Both the position numbers and the translations under genes were made by a program. Below are positions 1 through 7,540 of a DNA stretch of 17,619 nucleotides, in pieces. Location: positions 92,174 to 109,792 of the forward strand of contig DFHD01000004.1 in the NCBI GenBank assembly GCA_002372545.1, written 5' to 3'. Each line of letters opens with the position of its first letter. The first letter of the stretch is position 1. The notes beneath the pieces were generated by a model. The model saw only the letters and a program-made list of their open reading frames with translations. It had not been told where the DNA came from and did not search any database. This stretch comes from Lachnospiraceae bacterium UBA3732. Its GTDB lineage: Bacteria > Bacillota > Clostridia > Lachnospirales > Lachnospiraceae.

Positions 1-1365
1 ATCCTGGATATGTCCCGGATCGAATCGGGCCGGATGGTCATCAGGAATGAGGAGTTTTCCTTCCCCGAGCTGATCGAGATGCTGAATACCATGTTCAGCG
101 GGCAGTGTCAGGAGAAAGGAATCGATTACCAGTGCAGTGTCAGCTCCGATATAGATGATTATTATATGGGCGACGGCCTTAAGCTGCGGCAGGTGCTGAT
201 CAATGTGCTGGGAAATGCAGTAAAATTCACGGAAAAGGGCAGTGTAAAACTGGATGTAAGGAAAACGGCAGGGTTTGACGGAAAGACCACCCTTCTCTTT
301 ACGGTAGCTGATACGGGAATCGGGATCAGTGAGGAATTTATGCCGCATCTCTTTGATACCTTTGCGCAGGAGGACAGCTCTTCGACCAGCCGGTACGGCA
401 GCTCTGGGCTGGGTATGGCGATTTCGAAAAATATCATCGAAATGATGAACGGCAATATTGAAGTGTCAAGTAAAAAGGGAGAGGGAACAACCTTCCGGAT
501 CACAGTGACCTTCTCGGATGCAGAGAACAGAGCCAAGGAAGGGGATATGCTGATCCGTCCCGATGAGATAAGTGTTCTGGTGGTCGATGATGATGAGATT
601 GCCTGCGAGCATGCCAGACTGGTCCTGGGTAAGGCAGGAATGACAGCGGAGATTGCCGTTTCCGGTTCGGATGCCATTGAAAAGGTGAGGCTCAGGCACG
701 CGAGAAGAACGCCGTATAATCTGATCCTTATAGACTGGAAAATGCCGGAAATGGACGGGGTGGAGACGACGAGGCGGATCCGGGAGATCATTGGAAATGA
801 GTCTGCGATCATTATCCTTACTGCTTACCGGTGGGACGATGTTCTGGAGGAGGCGCTTGCTGCCGGCGTGGACAGTTTTCTTCCCAAGCCGATCTTTGGT
901 ACTGTAGTGCTGGAGGAGTTTAAGTCTGCGCTCAGAAAGAAGAATATTTACGACAGGACCGAAGAAGGAAAGGCCGAGCTTTCCGGAAGAAGGATTCTTC
1001 TGGCCGAGGATATGCAGGTCAATGCGGAGATCATGGTGATGGTACTCGAAATGAGAAAGATGCAGGTTGAGATTGCGGAAAACGGCAGGATCGCACTGGA
1101 AAAGTTTGAGGCAAGCGAGCCGGGATACTATGATGCTATTCTTATGGATATGCGGATGCCCGAAATGGATGGTGCCCAGGCTACCAGAAGGATAAGGGCG
1201 CTGGAAAGAAGCGACGCAAAGGAAATACCGATCATCGCGCTTACGGCGAATGCCTTTGATGAGGATGTGCAGCGCTCTCTTCAGGCGGGGCTCAACGCAC
1301 ATCTTTCCAAACCGGTTCAGCCGGAGGTGCTTTATGAGACGCTGGAGAGCCTGATCCGGCCGTGA
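1..1365 (+). CDS. Hybrid sensor histidine kinase, 3' part (ATPase domain + two receiver domains); 5' end outside window
   Basis: The reading frame is open from base 1, so the true start and the phosphoaccepting His lie upstream. The first residues (ILDMSRIESGRM) are the typical end of a HisKA dimerisation helix. Counting from the Met at position 10, the order is: HATPase_c domain at about 55-170, with an N-box (INVLGNAVKFTE), a G1 box (DTGIGIS) and a G2 region (GSSGLGMAIS); a first receiver at about 187-310 with acidic pocket VVDDDE, phosphoacceptor D242 (LIDWKMPEMDG) and K293; and a second receiver at about 328-450 with AED, phosphoacceptor D380 (LMDMRMPEMDG) and SKP. Both receivers look functional. 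No HPt domain is fused, although a stand-alone HPt gene sits just downstream on the other strand. By family, such proteins pass phosphate His-Asp-His-Asp. The input domain is not visible. The gene ends 110 bp before the convergent HPt gene. Confidence 0.95.
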   Translation: MLDMSRIESGRMVIRNEEFSFPELIEMLNTMFSGQCQEKGIDYQCSVSSDIDDYYMGDGLKLRQVLINVLGNAVKFTEKGSVKLDVRKTAGFDGKTTLLFTVADTGIGISEEFMPHLFDTFAQEDSSSTSRYGSSGLGMAISKNIIEMMNGNIEVSSKKGEGTTFRITVTFSDAENRAKEGDMLIRPDEISVLVVDDDEIACEHARLVLGKAGMTAEIAVSGSDAIEKVRLRHARRTPYNLILIDWKMPEMDGVETTRRIREIIGNESAIIILTAYRWDDVLEEALAAGVDSFLPKPIFGTVVLEEFKSALRKKNIYDRTEEGKAELSGRRILLAEDMQVNAEIMVMVLEMRKMQVEIAENGRIALEKFEASEPGYYDAILMDMRMPEMDGAQATRRIRALERSDAKEIPIIALTANAFDEDVQRSLQAGLNAHLSKPVQPEVLYETLESLIRP

Positions 1366-1387
1366 TTTTTCGGGGTGGCATGGACGT

Positions 1388-1463
1388 CGTCCCGGGAAGC
1401 AGCAGTTATCCGGAACAGCGGCGGCCGTCCCAGAAAGCAGCAGTTATCCGGAACAGCAGCGGC
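1388..1463. repeat. Two tandem copies of a 38-bp unit
   Basis: Bases 1388-1425 and 1426-1463 match at 35 of 38 positions; the differences are three G/A changes. Each copy contains agcagttatccggaacagc. The repeats fill most of the gap between the convergent hybrid kinase and HPt genes. I see no coding function. The copies look like a recent duplication, or perhaps a fragment of a longer tandem array. Confidence 0.85.
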
Positions 1464-1474
1464 CGCAACGACCG

Positions 1475-1822
1475 TCAACCCTCCGTACAGAGCTGTGCCA
1501 GCTTGTCACGGAGGGTTGCAATCTCTGCAAGGAGCTGTGTATAATCGGTATCTGTCCTCGCCCGCAGGAGCTCCGTAATCTCGAAGACTGCCCGGTAAAG
1601 CGGCGTGAGCGAAAGATTTCCCGTCACGCCCTTCAGGGCGTGGGCGGCGTCAAAGGCTGCATCCAGATCGCGCGCTTCAATGCTGCTCGCGAGCTTATCA
1701 AAGTTTGCTTCCGCGGGGATGGTGGTCACCAGCCGAAGATACAGGGCTTCGTTTCCCATGCAGCGGGCCATTCCTTCATCCACGTTGGCACCGTATTCTT
1801 TTAAATTATCGATTGTGATCAT
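1475..1822 (-). CDS. Stand-alone HPt (histidine phosphotransfer) protein
   Basis: This 115-residue protein has the size and all-helical character of HPt domains. The signature AAHALKGVTGNL places the phosphoaccepting histidine at residue 61. HPt proteins have no catalytic activity of their own; they carry phosphate between receiver domains. The gene starts at an ATG preceded by GAGGA with about 8 bases of spacing. It lies 37 bp after the REC-EAL gene on the same strand, so the two are probably cotranscribed. The nearby hybrid kinase has two receivers and no fused HPt, and the REC-EAL protein has a receiver that could accept phosphate. That makes a kinase - HPt - REC-EAL relay attractive, though it is an inference from gene order only. 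Confidence 0.88.
   Translation of the reverse strand: MITIDNLKEYGANVDEGMARCMGNEALYLRLVTTIPAEANFDKLASSIEARDLDAAFDAAHALKGVTGNLSLTPLYRAVFEITELLRARTDTDYTQLLAEIATLRDKLAQLCTEG
1476..1518. repeat. Strong hairpin over the 3' end of the HPt gene
   Basis: A perfect 11-bp inverted repeat (caaccctccgt at 1476-1486, acggagggttg at 1508-1518) encloses a further inner stem (agctg/cagct at 1491-1503). With two small bulges it makes an almost continuous stem of about 19 bp. It overlaps the last codons and stop of the HPt gene and lies between two convergent genes, so it could end or protect both transcripts. Neither side has a clear T-run, so I do not call it a standard intrinsic terminator. Confidence 0.6.
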
Positions 1823-1859
1823 GTTTATATTCCTCGGTTCTTTCTAAATAAATCTAAGT

Positions 1860-3563
1860 TCACTGCGCAGCGCGTCTTACGACTTCCTTCTCGATAAAGG
1901 GAATGAATTCCGCCGGCGGAACGGGCCGGGAGAAATAAAATCCCTGAATGATATCACATCCGCGCTCCTTCAGAAGCTGCAGCTGTTCTTCCGTTTCCAC
2001 TCCCTCTGCGATCACCGGTACCTGCAGGAAGCCGGCAATATCCAGAATGAGCTCCACGAGCTTCATACTCTTTGTATCCCTCTGCATGTTCCGGATGAAT
2101 TTCATATCCATCTTCAGGGCATCGATGGGAATGGTCGTGAGCATGTTGAGAGAGGAATAACCGGAACCGAAATCATCCATCTCGATCATGAAACCGTCCT
2201 TCCGGAGATTCTCGACAACGTTTACCAGCTGGTCGGCGTTATCCGCATAGGCGGACTCGGTAATTTCCAGCATCAGCTCATTCGTTTCCAGACCGTTTGC
2301 CTGAAGCAGAGCTTTGAAGTCGTCCCGAAGCTTCGGGTAGTAGATATCCATGCGGGAGACATTGACGGAGACCGGCACGGATATACCGTAGGTTCGTTTC
2401 CATTCGCCCACCTGCCGGGCCGCTTCCGTCCAGACGTAATGGTCGAGCTTCTGGATGAGGCCGTTGCTTTCAAAGAGCGGGATGAAATCACCTGGGCTGA
2501 TCATGCCAAGCTCCGGATGCTTCCACCGGATCAGTGCCTCGGCGCTGCGCAGAGTGGGTTTTTCGCCCTGAATAGAATACTTCGGCTGATAATATACGAT
2601 CAGATCCCTTGCGGCGATGGCGTTATCAATGTCATTGATCAGCTTTTCGTGATATTTGGAGCGCTCATAGAATTCGTTATTATAATAAGCGGTGCTCCGG
2701 CTGTAATCGCCCCGGATTCGGTCGCAGGCAGTCTTTGCCCGGTCGATCCAGTTTTCCGCAGTGAGCGCTTTATCCACATCGGGATAGATTCCCATGCGGA
2801 GCTTGACATGGATAGAAGGAATGGCGGCAGCCAGACCATCCAGAAGATCGCGGAGGAGTTTCTCATGATCTGCTCCGCTGTGACAGAAGATATAGAAATA
2901 GTCTGCTTCGGTGCGGCAGCCGATGTCCCTGGGATCATCAAGGAGCTTCATCAGAAGGCCGGCAATACAGATCAGGACATCGTCGCCCTGTCTGCGGCCG
3001 TAAAGCTCATTGATCAGATGAAAATGCTCAATGTTGAGTACCAGGATATCCTTTTTCTCATCAGGACTGTACTTTTCGATCTGCCGGATATATTCAATAA
3101 AGAAATCTTTGGTGTAAAGGCCTGTCAGATTATCCTTTTCCGCAGCGTGGATAATGGATTTGCCTTCCTGGAGCTCAATGATCCTCTCACATCTTGCCAG
3201 AATGACCTCGGGCATATCATACGGCTTGGTGATAAAATCTGCTGCGCCCATCCGTATGCTCCTGACCTCGGCGTCCGTTTCCGAAGTCATTACGATAACC
3301 GGTATACTGCTCAGTCTGTCGTCAGCCTTCATTTCCTCCATGAACCGGAAGCCGTCCATCACCGGCATCATCAGATCCAGCAGGATGAGAGAGCAGATAA
3401 ACTCTCTCTCCCGCAGAATGTCCAATGCCTGCCTGCCGTTTTCGGCGAAGTGGACAGCGTAGTCCCGGCTAAGGATATTGGCGAGGATCTCACGGTTGAT
3501 CCGGTCGTCCTCCACGATCAGGATATGTCTTTTGAGTCCGTTGTTCTTTCTGTAATCCTGCAT
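1860..3563 (-). CDS. REC - degenerate GGDEF - EAL protein (likely c-di-GMP phosphodiesterase)
   Basis: This is a 567-residue cytoplasmic protein. The start is the ATG at 3563, which has AAAAGGAGA upstream; the open frame runs further up, but that part is the out-of-frame tail of a decayed gene. Domains: receiver at about 12-130 (VEDD, phosphoacceptor D63, K113); GGDEF-like domain at about 143-290, where the signature is replaced by RTEADYF and cyclase activity is unlikely; and EAL domain at about 318-560. The EAL domain keeps the residues expected for catalysis: AEALIRW, NVS, EITES, DDFGSGYSS, KMD, EGVET and QGFYF. By family it hydrolyses c-di-GMP to pGpG, with the receiver as regulatory input and the degenerate GGDEF possibly as a GTP sensor. 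It is probably cotranscribed with the HPt gene downstream. Confidence 0.93.
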   Translation of the reverse strand: MQDYRKNNGLKRHILIVEDDRINREILANILSRDYAVHFAENGRQALDILREREFICSLILLDLMMPVMDGFRFMEEMKADDRLSSIPVIVMTSETDAEVRSIRMGAADFITKPYDMPEVILARCERIIELQEGKSIIHAAEKDNLTGLYTKDFFIEYIRQIEKYSPDEKKDILVLNIEHFHLINELYGRRQGDDVLICIAGLLMKLLDDPRDIGCRTEADYFYIFCHSGADHEKLLRDLLDGLAAAIPSIHVKLRMGIYPDVDKALTAENWIDRAKTACDRIRGDYSRSTAYYNNEFYERSKYHEKLINDIDNAIAARDLIVYYQPKYSIQGEKPTLRSAEALIRWKHPELGMISPGDFIPLFESNGLIQKLDHYVWTEAARQVGEWKRTYGISVPVSVNVSRMDIYYPKLRDDFKALLQANGLETNELMLEITESAYADNADQLVNVVENLRKDGFMIEMDDFGSGYSSLNMLTTIPIDALKMDMKFIRNMQRDTKSMKLVELILDIAGFLQVPVIAEGVETEEQLQLLKERGCDIIQGFYFSRPVPPAEFIPFIEKEVVRRAAQ

Positions 3564-3624
3564 AGATAGTCTCCTTTTTTTCCCTGGTAGTGCCTTGTCT
3601 GACACTCCTTTCCGCCCCGCCGTA

Positions 3625-4407
3625 TTACACGATATGAATGAATTTCGGTACGGCAAGGTCCCCGCCTGCTTCGCGGATACGCTCCTGCAGCGCTTCTGTG
3701 TCCAGAGAGCCGGCAGATGCTCCGTCGGGCTTCTTCGAATAATCCTCATCCAGGATATAGATGCGGATCGGTTCATCATCGGAAGCGTCCTCAACGAGAG
3801 CCGTTCCCTCCGGAAGGATGCGTCCTGCGGCCTCATTCAGCTTTCCTGCCTCGATGTAGTACTTCCGGGGATAAACCTCCAGCGGAAGATGAAGCCTGCC
3901 AGTCTGTTCCAGCGGCTGTCTGTACGTCCGCTGTGAATGGAGGAGCAGAATACATCGTCTTCATCCGAGAAAAGATGGATGCAGTAATTAAATGCAGTGA
4001 CAAAGAATACATTCTCCGAAACACCATGCTTCTTGCCATAGTACAGCACGCTTTTTGCGGGGAACAAGATTAAGCCGGCGGCGGATCGAGCCGTAAACGC
4101 CGTTTGTGAGGTCGCCCTCATGGCCTCTGGCCAGAATGCTGCGGCTGAGGCGGGTGCCTTTAAGCAGCTGACCGGCGTAGGCCACATCCCTTTCTCTTGT
4201 ACCATTCTTTGCTGTAGCGCAGTTCTCCAGAATATATTCATATCCAGTATAGCTCTTTTCCGCTTCGACGGCAAGACCGTCGTAGGCCCGCACCAGATCC
4301 TCCATCAGCTCGGAAACGGAATAAAGCTGTTCAGCGGGCGCTTCAAAGGCATCAGGGACAGCATTATCCGGTTGATTGTACAAATATGAGGCTTTGTACA
4401 GTTCCAC
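3625..4407 (-). pseudogene. Frameshifted remnant resembling an NRPS condensation domain
   Basis: Coding-like sequence continues across two frame changes. Segment A (4407 to about 4080; GTG at its head) contains AYDGLAVEAEKSYTGYEYIL. Segment B (about 4075 to 3870, another frame) contains KKHGVSENVFFVTAFNYCIH followed by DEDDVFCSSIHSGRTDSR. Segment C (about 3875 to 3625, back in frame A) contains PRKYYIEAGKLNEA and ends PKFIHIV-stop. Segment B resembles the NRPS condensation-domain stretch with HGVT...F..A, QDDV and GR. Segment A resembles the part just after the HHxxxDG motif, but that motif itself is absent, so the 5' end is lost. Segment C may recall the C-terminal part of an adenylation domain, but I cannot assign it firmly. 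The two shifts are opposite in sign, so sequencing errors in homopolymers are an alternative. There is no function to infer for the product. Confidence 0.6.
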
Positions 4408-4492
4408 TTTTCACTTTATCATATTTACCCCTGGCATTCAATAAAAAGGGGCAGGGTCGGATTCTTCTTCGCGGGAAATGGGAAATGTGCCC

Positions 4493-4522
4493 TTGACGGA
4501 AAGGACGTAATAATTGTATGGT
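4493..4522 (+). promoter_or_regulatory. Possible sigma-A promoter for the surface protein gene
   Basis: TTGACG (4493-4498) and TATGGT (4517-4522) are 18 bp apart, about 87 bp before the start codon of the SLH protein. This is by eye only. The rest of the 4408-4608 gap shows nothing else I can name. Confidence 0.4.
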
Positions 4523-4608
4523 TAAGATAGTGATGGGAAAAGAGGTCGATCATCAGTAAAAGAGACCATCGAACGAACATATCCTTGACGAGACAGGAGG
4601 CGAGCAGG

Positions 4609-6492
4609 ATGGAGAAGGATGCTTTGGGGATGAGACATATTGGGAAAAGAAGTATTTTGGCCGGTATATTTACCTTCATGCTGGCGTTGTGGCTTCTCTT
4701 CGCCTATGGTTTTTCCAGCCGGGCAGACGAGCCGCTGAACCCGGAGGAGGTGGAGATCTACTGCGCCTCTGAGAAGTCGGTGAGCGCTTTGGGAGAGATC
4801 CCGGAGGATAAGCTTTTAAGCTTTCAGATCAGTACAGAGGGGCTTTCGGGTACGCCCGGATTCCAGGTGATCTCGGGCCACGCTTATGTGCGGGTTTCCT
4901 CTGCAGGGCTTGTGGAGCCCAATAAGACGGTCTGGTATTGGAAGGGAAACCAAGGCTGGTCTGTTCCCGTGGATGGGTATGACAGGATCACGACCGAATA
5001 TTATCCGGGAACGGCAGTTGTCCGGGTGACCTGCGGGGATTATACGCAGGATATCCAGGTCACGGTTGTGGAGATCGGAGATAGTTATGTCAACCAAAAG
5101 GTGCAGGAGGTCTATGACTCCTGTGTGGAGGGAACCACCACGGATCTGGAAAAATATACGGCCTTTACCAAATGGATCGGCAACAATACGATCTATGATT
5201 ACCGGTATCAGAGCTGGCAGGACATGCTGCTCTTTGAAAAAGGCGACTGCTGGGCGAGCACCAATCTGATCATCAAGCTGTCCCAGATGGCAGGCATTGA
5301 CGCCAGAGTCAACTATACTTATCAGAGTACCGGCTACAACCCCGGCCACAGGAATGCCATTGCGAAAATTGATGGAAAATACTACATCGGTGAGGCTGGA
5401 TACGGAACCTATACCAAACCCAGAGGCGCCAGTGTATATGAGCTTCCCGGCGGCTGGAATACGAAAAAGATCAATGAAGAGGAGCTGGCTTTTGTTGGCT
5501 ACAGCGGCTTTGATGAGGAGCTGATCGTGCCGGAAAACTGGGACGGAAAAAGGGTCACGCAGTTCGGTGATGGTGAAACGAACATGATGTATAACGGCAG
5601 CGCGGTCAGCATCATCCTTCCCAAAACGGTGACAGCGATCCATAAGTATGCTTTTTACAGTTCCAAGAAGCTTAAGTCAGTCTATATTCCGGCTTCCGTA
5701 ACTTCATTTTATCCGGAAACATGGATCGCGGGATGTATTACGGATGTGTATTACGAGGGCTCAGAAGCTATGTGGAAGGCCATCGAGGGGGTTGACAGCC
5801 TGGATCTGGGCAGTGATGTAAAGATCCATTATAACAGGGTACATGCGTCAAATGAAAATTACCTTCCGTTTAATGATGTGAAGCATTACAGCAGCAGCGG
5901 ATCTGAGACCTGGTATTTCGCATCTGTCCGTTTTGCGTACATGAATGGTCTTGTGAGCGGTTATGATGACGCGGATGCGGACGGTCTGGTTTCTTTCAAA
6001 CCTAATTCGACGATAAAGAGAGGCGAGTTTATGGTCATCCTCTACCGGATGGCCGGTTCGCCGGATGTGGATCTCTCGGATAATCCGTTCTCGGATGTAG
6101 GGGATAAGTTTGATACGAAGGCGATCCTTTGGGCTTACCGGAACGGGATCGTTTCCGGCATGGGGGATGGCAGTTTTGGCAGAAAATCGGAGCTGACGAG
6201 GGCGCAGGCAGCCAGGATCCTGAAGAGCTACGCAGAGTACATGCAGCAGGATACGTCTCAGACGGCGGATCTTTCCGCTTTCCTGGATCATTCTTCTCTT
6301 CGGGAGGGGCAGGCAGATCCGCACTGGGCGCTGCCTTACATGAAGTGGGCTGTAGGTGCAGGTATCATCTCCGGTATGGAGGAGAAGGATGGAGCAGGAA
6401 ATGTTGTGGGATATAAGCTGAGTCAGGGCGGAAAAACGACTCGTGCCCAGATCTGCCGGATGCTGATGGCATTTATGGAGCTTTATCCGTAG
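4609..6492 (+). CDS. Secreted transglutaminase-like / leucine-rich-repeat protein with three SLH domains
   Basis: The start is the ATG at 4609, with AGGAGG 8 bases upstream; an in-frame TTG at 4585 is less likely. The product has 627 residues. Residues about 10-39 form a signal peptide (basic stretch, then FTFMLALWLLFAYGF, likely cleavage after SRA). A transglutaminase-like domain lies at about 160-275, with candidate nucleophile C213 (KGDCWAST), H247 (PGHRNAIAKIDGKYY) and E262 where the family usually has Asp. A short BspA-type leucine-rich stretch follows at about 330-400 (SIILPKTVTAIHKYAF, LKSVYIPASVTSF). Three SLH domains occupy about 420-627 (for example FSDV...AILWAYRNGIVSGMGDGSF). SLH domains anchor proteins to pyruvylated wall polymers, so this is probably displayed on the cell surface. 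Its substrate is unknown, and the domain could be a protease or a cross-linker. Confidence 0.9.
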   Translation: MEKDALGMRHIGKRSILAGIFTFMLALWLLFAYGFSSRADEPLNPEEVEIYCASEKSVSALGEIPEDKLLSFQISTEGLSGTPGFQVISGHAYVRVSSAGLVEPNKTVWYWKGNQGWSVPVDGYDRITTEYYPGTAVVRVTCGDYTQDIQVTVVEIGDSYVNQKVQEVYDSCVEGTTTDLEKYTAFTKWIGNNTIYDYRYQSWQDMLLFEKGDCWASTNLIIKLSQMAGIDARVNYTYQSTGYNPGHRNAIAKIDGKYYIGEAGYGTYTKPRGASVYELPGGWNTKKINEEELAFVGYSGFDEELIVPENWDGKRVTQFGDGETNMMYNGSAVSIILPKTVTAIHKYAFYSSKKLKSVYIPASVTSFYPETWIAGCITDVYYEGSEAMWKAIEGVDSLDLGSDVKIHYNRVHASNENYLPFNDVKHYSSSGSETWYFASVRFAYMNGLVSGYDDADADGLVSFKPNSTIKRGEFMVILYRMAGSPDVDLSDNPFSDVGDKFDTKAILWAYRNGIVSGMGDGSFGRKSELTRAQAARILKSYAEYMQQDTSQTADLSAFLDHSSLREGQADPHWALPYMKWAVGAGIISGMEEKDGAGNVVGYKLSQGGKTTRAQICRMLMAFMELYP

Positions 6493-6514
6493 TTTGCATA
6501 GTTTGTCCGTGATC

Positions 6515-6543
6515 AACGCCGCAGAGCAATCTGCGGCGTTTTT
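6515..6543 (+). terminator. Rho-independent terminator after the SLH protein gene
   Basis: A perfect 10-bp stem (aacgccgcag / ctgcggcgtt) with a 6-base loop runs into a short T-run. It lies 22 bp after the stop codon. This is the clearest intrinsic terminator in the window. Confidence 0.93.
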
Positions 6544-6623
6544 CAATATCCGGCGCCCCGGCCTGCAACGCGAAAGTGCGTCAGAAAAATAACGGATAAC
6601 TCTGCCTAACATGAATTAAGAAA

Positions 6624-6658
6624 CAGATAAGGATTACACAGGACTCAGATTAAGATTT
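6624..6658 (+). promoter_or_regulatory. Two direct repeats 22 bp apart: candidate response-regulator binding site
   Basis: cagataaggatta (6624-6636) and cagattaagattt (6646-6658) match at 10 of 13 positions with a 22-bp offset, two turns of the helix. OmpR-type regulators commonly bind such tandem half-sites. They precede a possible -10 element (TATAGT, 6675-6680) and the ABC transporter start at 6732. The OmpR-type regulator encoded at 10113 is the obvious candidate ligand; this is inference. The rest of 6544-6731 shows nothing I can name. Confidence 0.45.
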
Positions 6659-6731
6659 ATCCGGAAAACGGGTGTATAGTTACAGCATAAGATCGATAAA
6701 CAGCAGGCCAAACGGCAGAGGAGAAAATAGC

Positions 6732-7538
6732 ATGAGCGAGAAAAATACATTACTGAAGGTAAAGGATCTTTCCAAAACATTTTCCAACGAATCGGTACAG
6801 CAGCATGTGCTGAAAAACCTGAACCTTTCCATATACAGGGGCGATTTCACCGTGATCATGGGGAACTCCGGTTCCGGCAAGAGTACGCTTCTTTATGCCC
6901 TGTCCGGTATGGATCGTCCGTCGATGGGTACCATAACCTACTTCGGAGACGGGGAAACCGAGATTTCCGGATTCAGCAACGATAAGCTGGCGGCCTTCCG
7001 CCGGGCTCACGCAGGCTTCGTGTTCCAGCAGAATTATCTGAACGACAGCATGAGCGCCCTGGATAACGTTATGGTCAGCGGACTGCTTCGTCAGAAAGAC
7101 AGAAAGGCGCTTGCCGAAAAGGCAAAGAAGCTTCTGGAAAGGGTGGAGATCGGAAAAGCAGACTGGAATAAGTTTCCTGCACAGCTTTCCGGCGGCCAGC
7201 AGCAGAGAGTGGCAGTGGTAAGAGGAATCATCAACGATCCGGAGCTGCTCTTCGCGGATGAACCCACGGGTGCGCTGAATTCCCAGAATACCCTCCATGT
7301 GCTGGATATTCTGTCAGACCTGAACCGGGACGGCCAGAGCATCGTTATGGTCACCCATGCGGTAAAGGCGGCGGAGAGAGGAAACAGGATCCTCTACCTG
7401 GCAGACGGCGTGGTGACGGACGAGATCAGTATCGGCGCGTATGTGGGAGATTATAAAGACGAGAAGAACCCGAAGCAGAAGGAAGCCCGGGAGAGACATG
7501 AGAAGCTGAAGAATTTCCTGCAGGAAATGGGGTGGTAA
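6732..7538 (+). CDS. ABC transporter ATP-binding protein (MacB/LolD/BceA-like, paired with FtsX permease)
   Basis: The start is the ATG at 6732 with AGAGGAGA upstream; a GTG at 6672 is in frame but has no good site. The product has 268 residues and complete nucleotide-binding motifs: Walker A GNSGSGKST (44-52), Q-loop in FVFQQNYL (about 99-100), signature LSGGQQQRV (152-160), Walker B ELLFADEP (171-178) and H-loop VTHA (His209). The spacing and wording match ATPases that drive FtsX-type permeases rather than classical import or export domains. The C-terminal tail of about 35 residues is highly charged. The next gene, beginning 2 bp after the stop, encodes the matching permease. By family, such pairs use mechanotransmission to extract lipids, peptides or antibiotics from the outer membrane face; the actual substrate cannot be read from sequence. 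Confidence 0.95.
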   Translation: MSEKNTLLKVKDLSKTFSNESVQQHVLKNLNLSIYRGDFTVIMGNSGSGKSTLLYALSGMDRPSMGTITYFGDGETEISGFSNDKLAAFRRAHAGFVFQQNYLNDSMSALDNVMVSGLLRQKDRKALAEKAKKLLERVEIGKADWNKFPAQLSGGQQQRVAVVRGIINDPELLFADEPTGALNSQNTLHVLDILSDLNRDGQSIVMVTHAVKAAERGNRILYLADGVVTDEISIGAYVGDYKDEKNPKQKEARERHEKLKNFLQEMGW

Positions 7539-7540
7539 GT

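Noticed and set aside
2439..3569. Long plus-strand open frame opposite the REC-EAL gene
   Set aside because: It is the mirror of a clearly conserved REC-EAL protein on the minus strand; its own translation shows no domain and has no good ribosome binding site.
3564..3836. N-terminal extension of the REC-EAL protein
   Set aside because: The strong AAAAGGAGA site lies before the ATG at 3563 and the receiver fold starts right after it. The extension reads as an out-of-frame copy of the decayed gene's tail.
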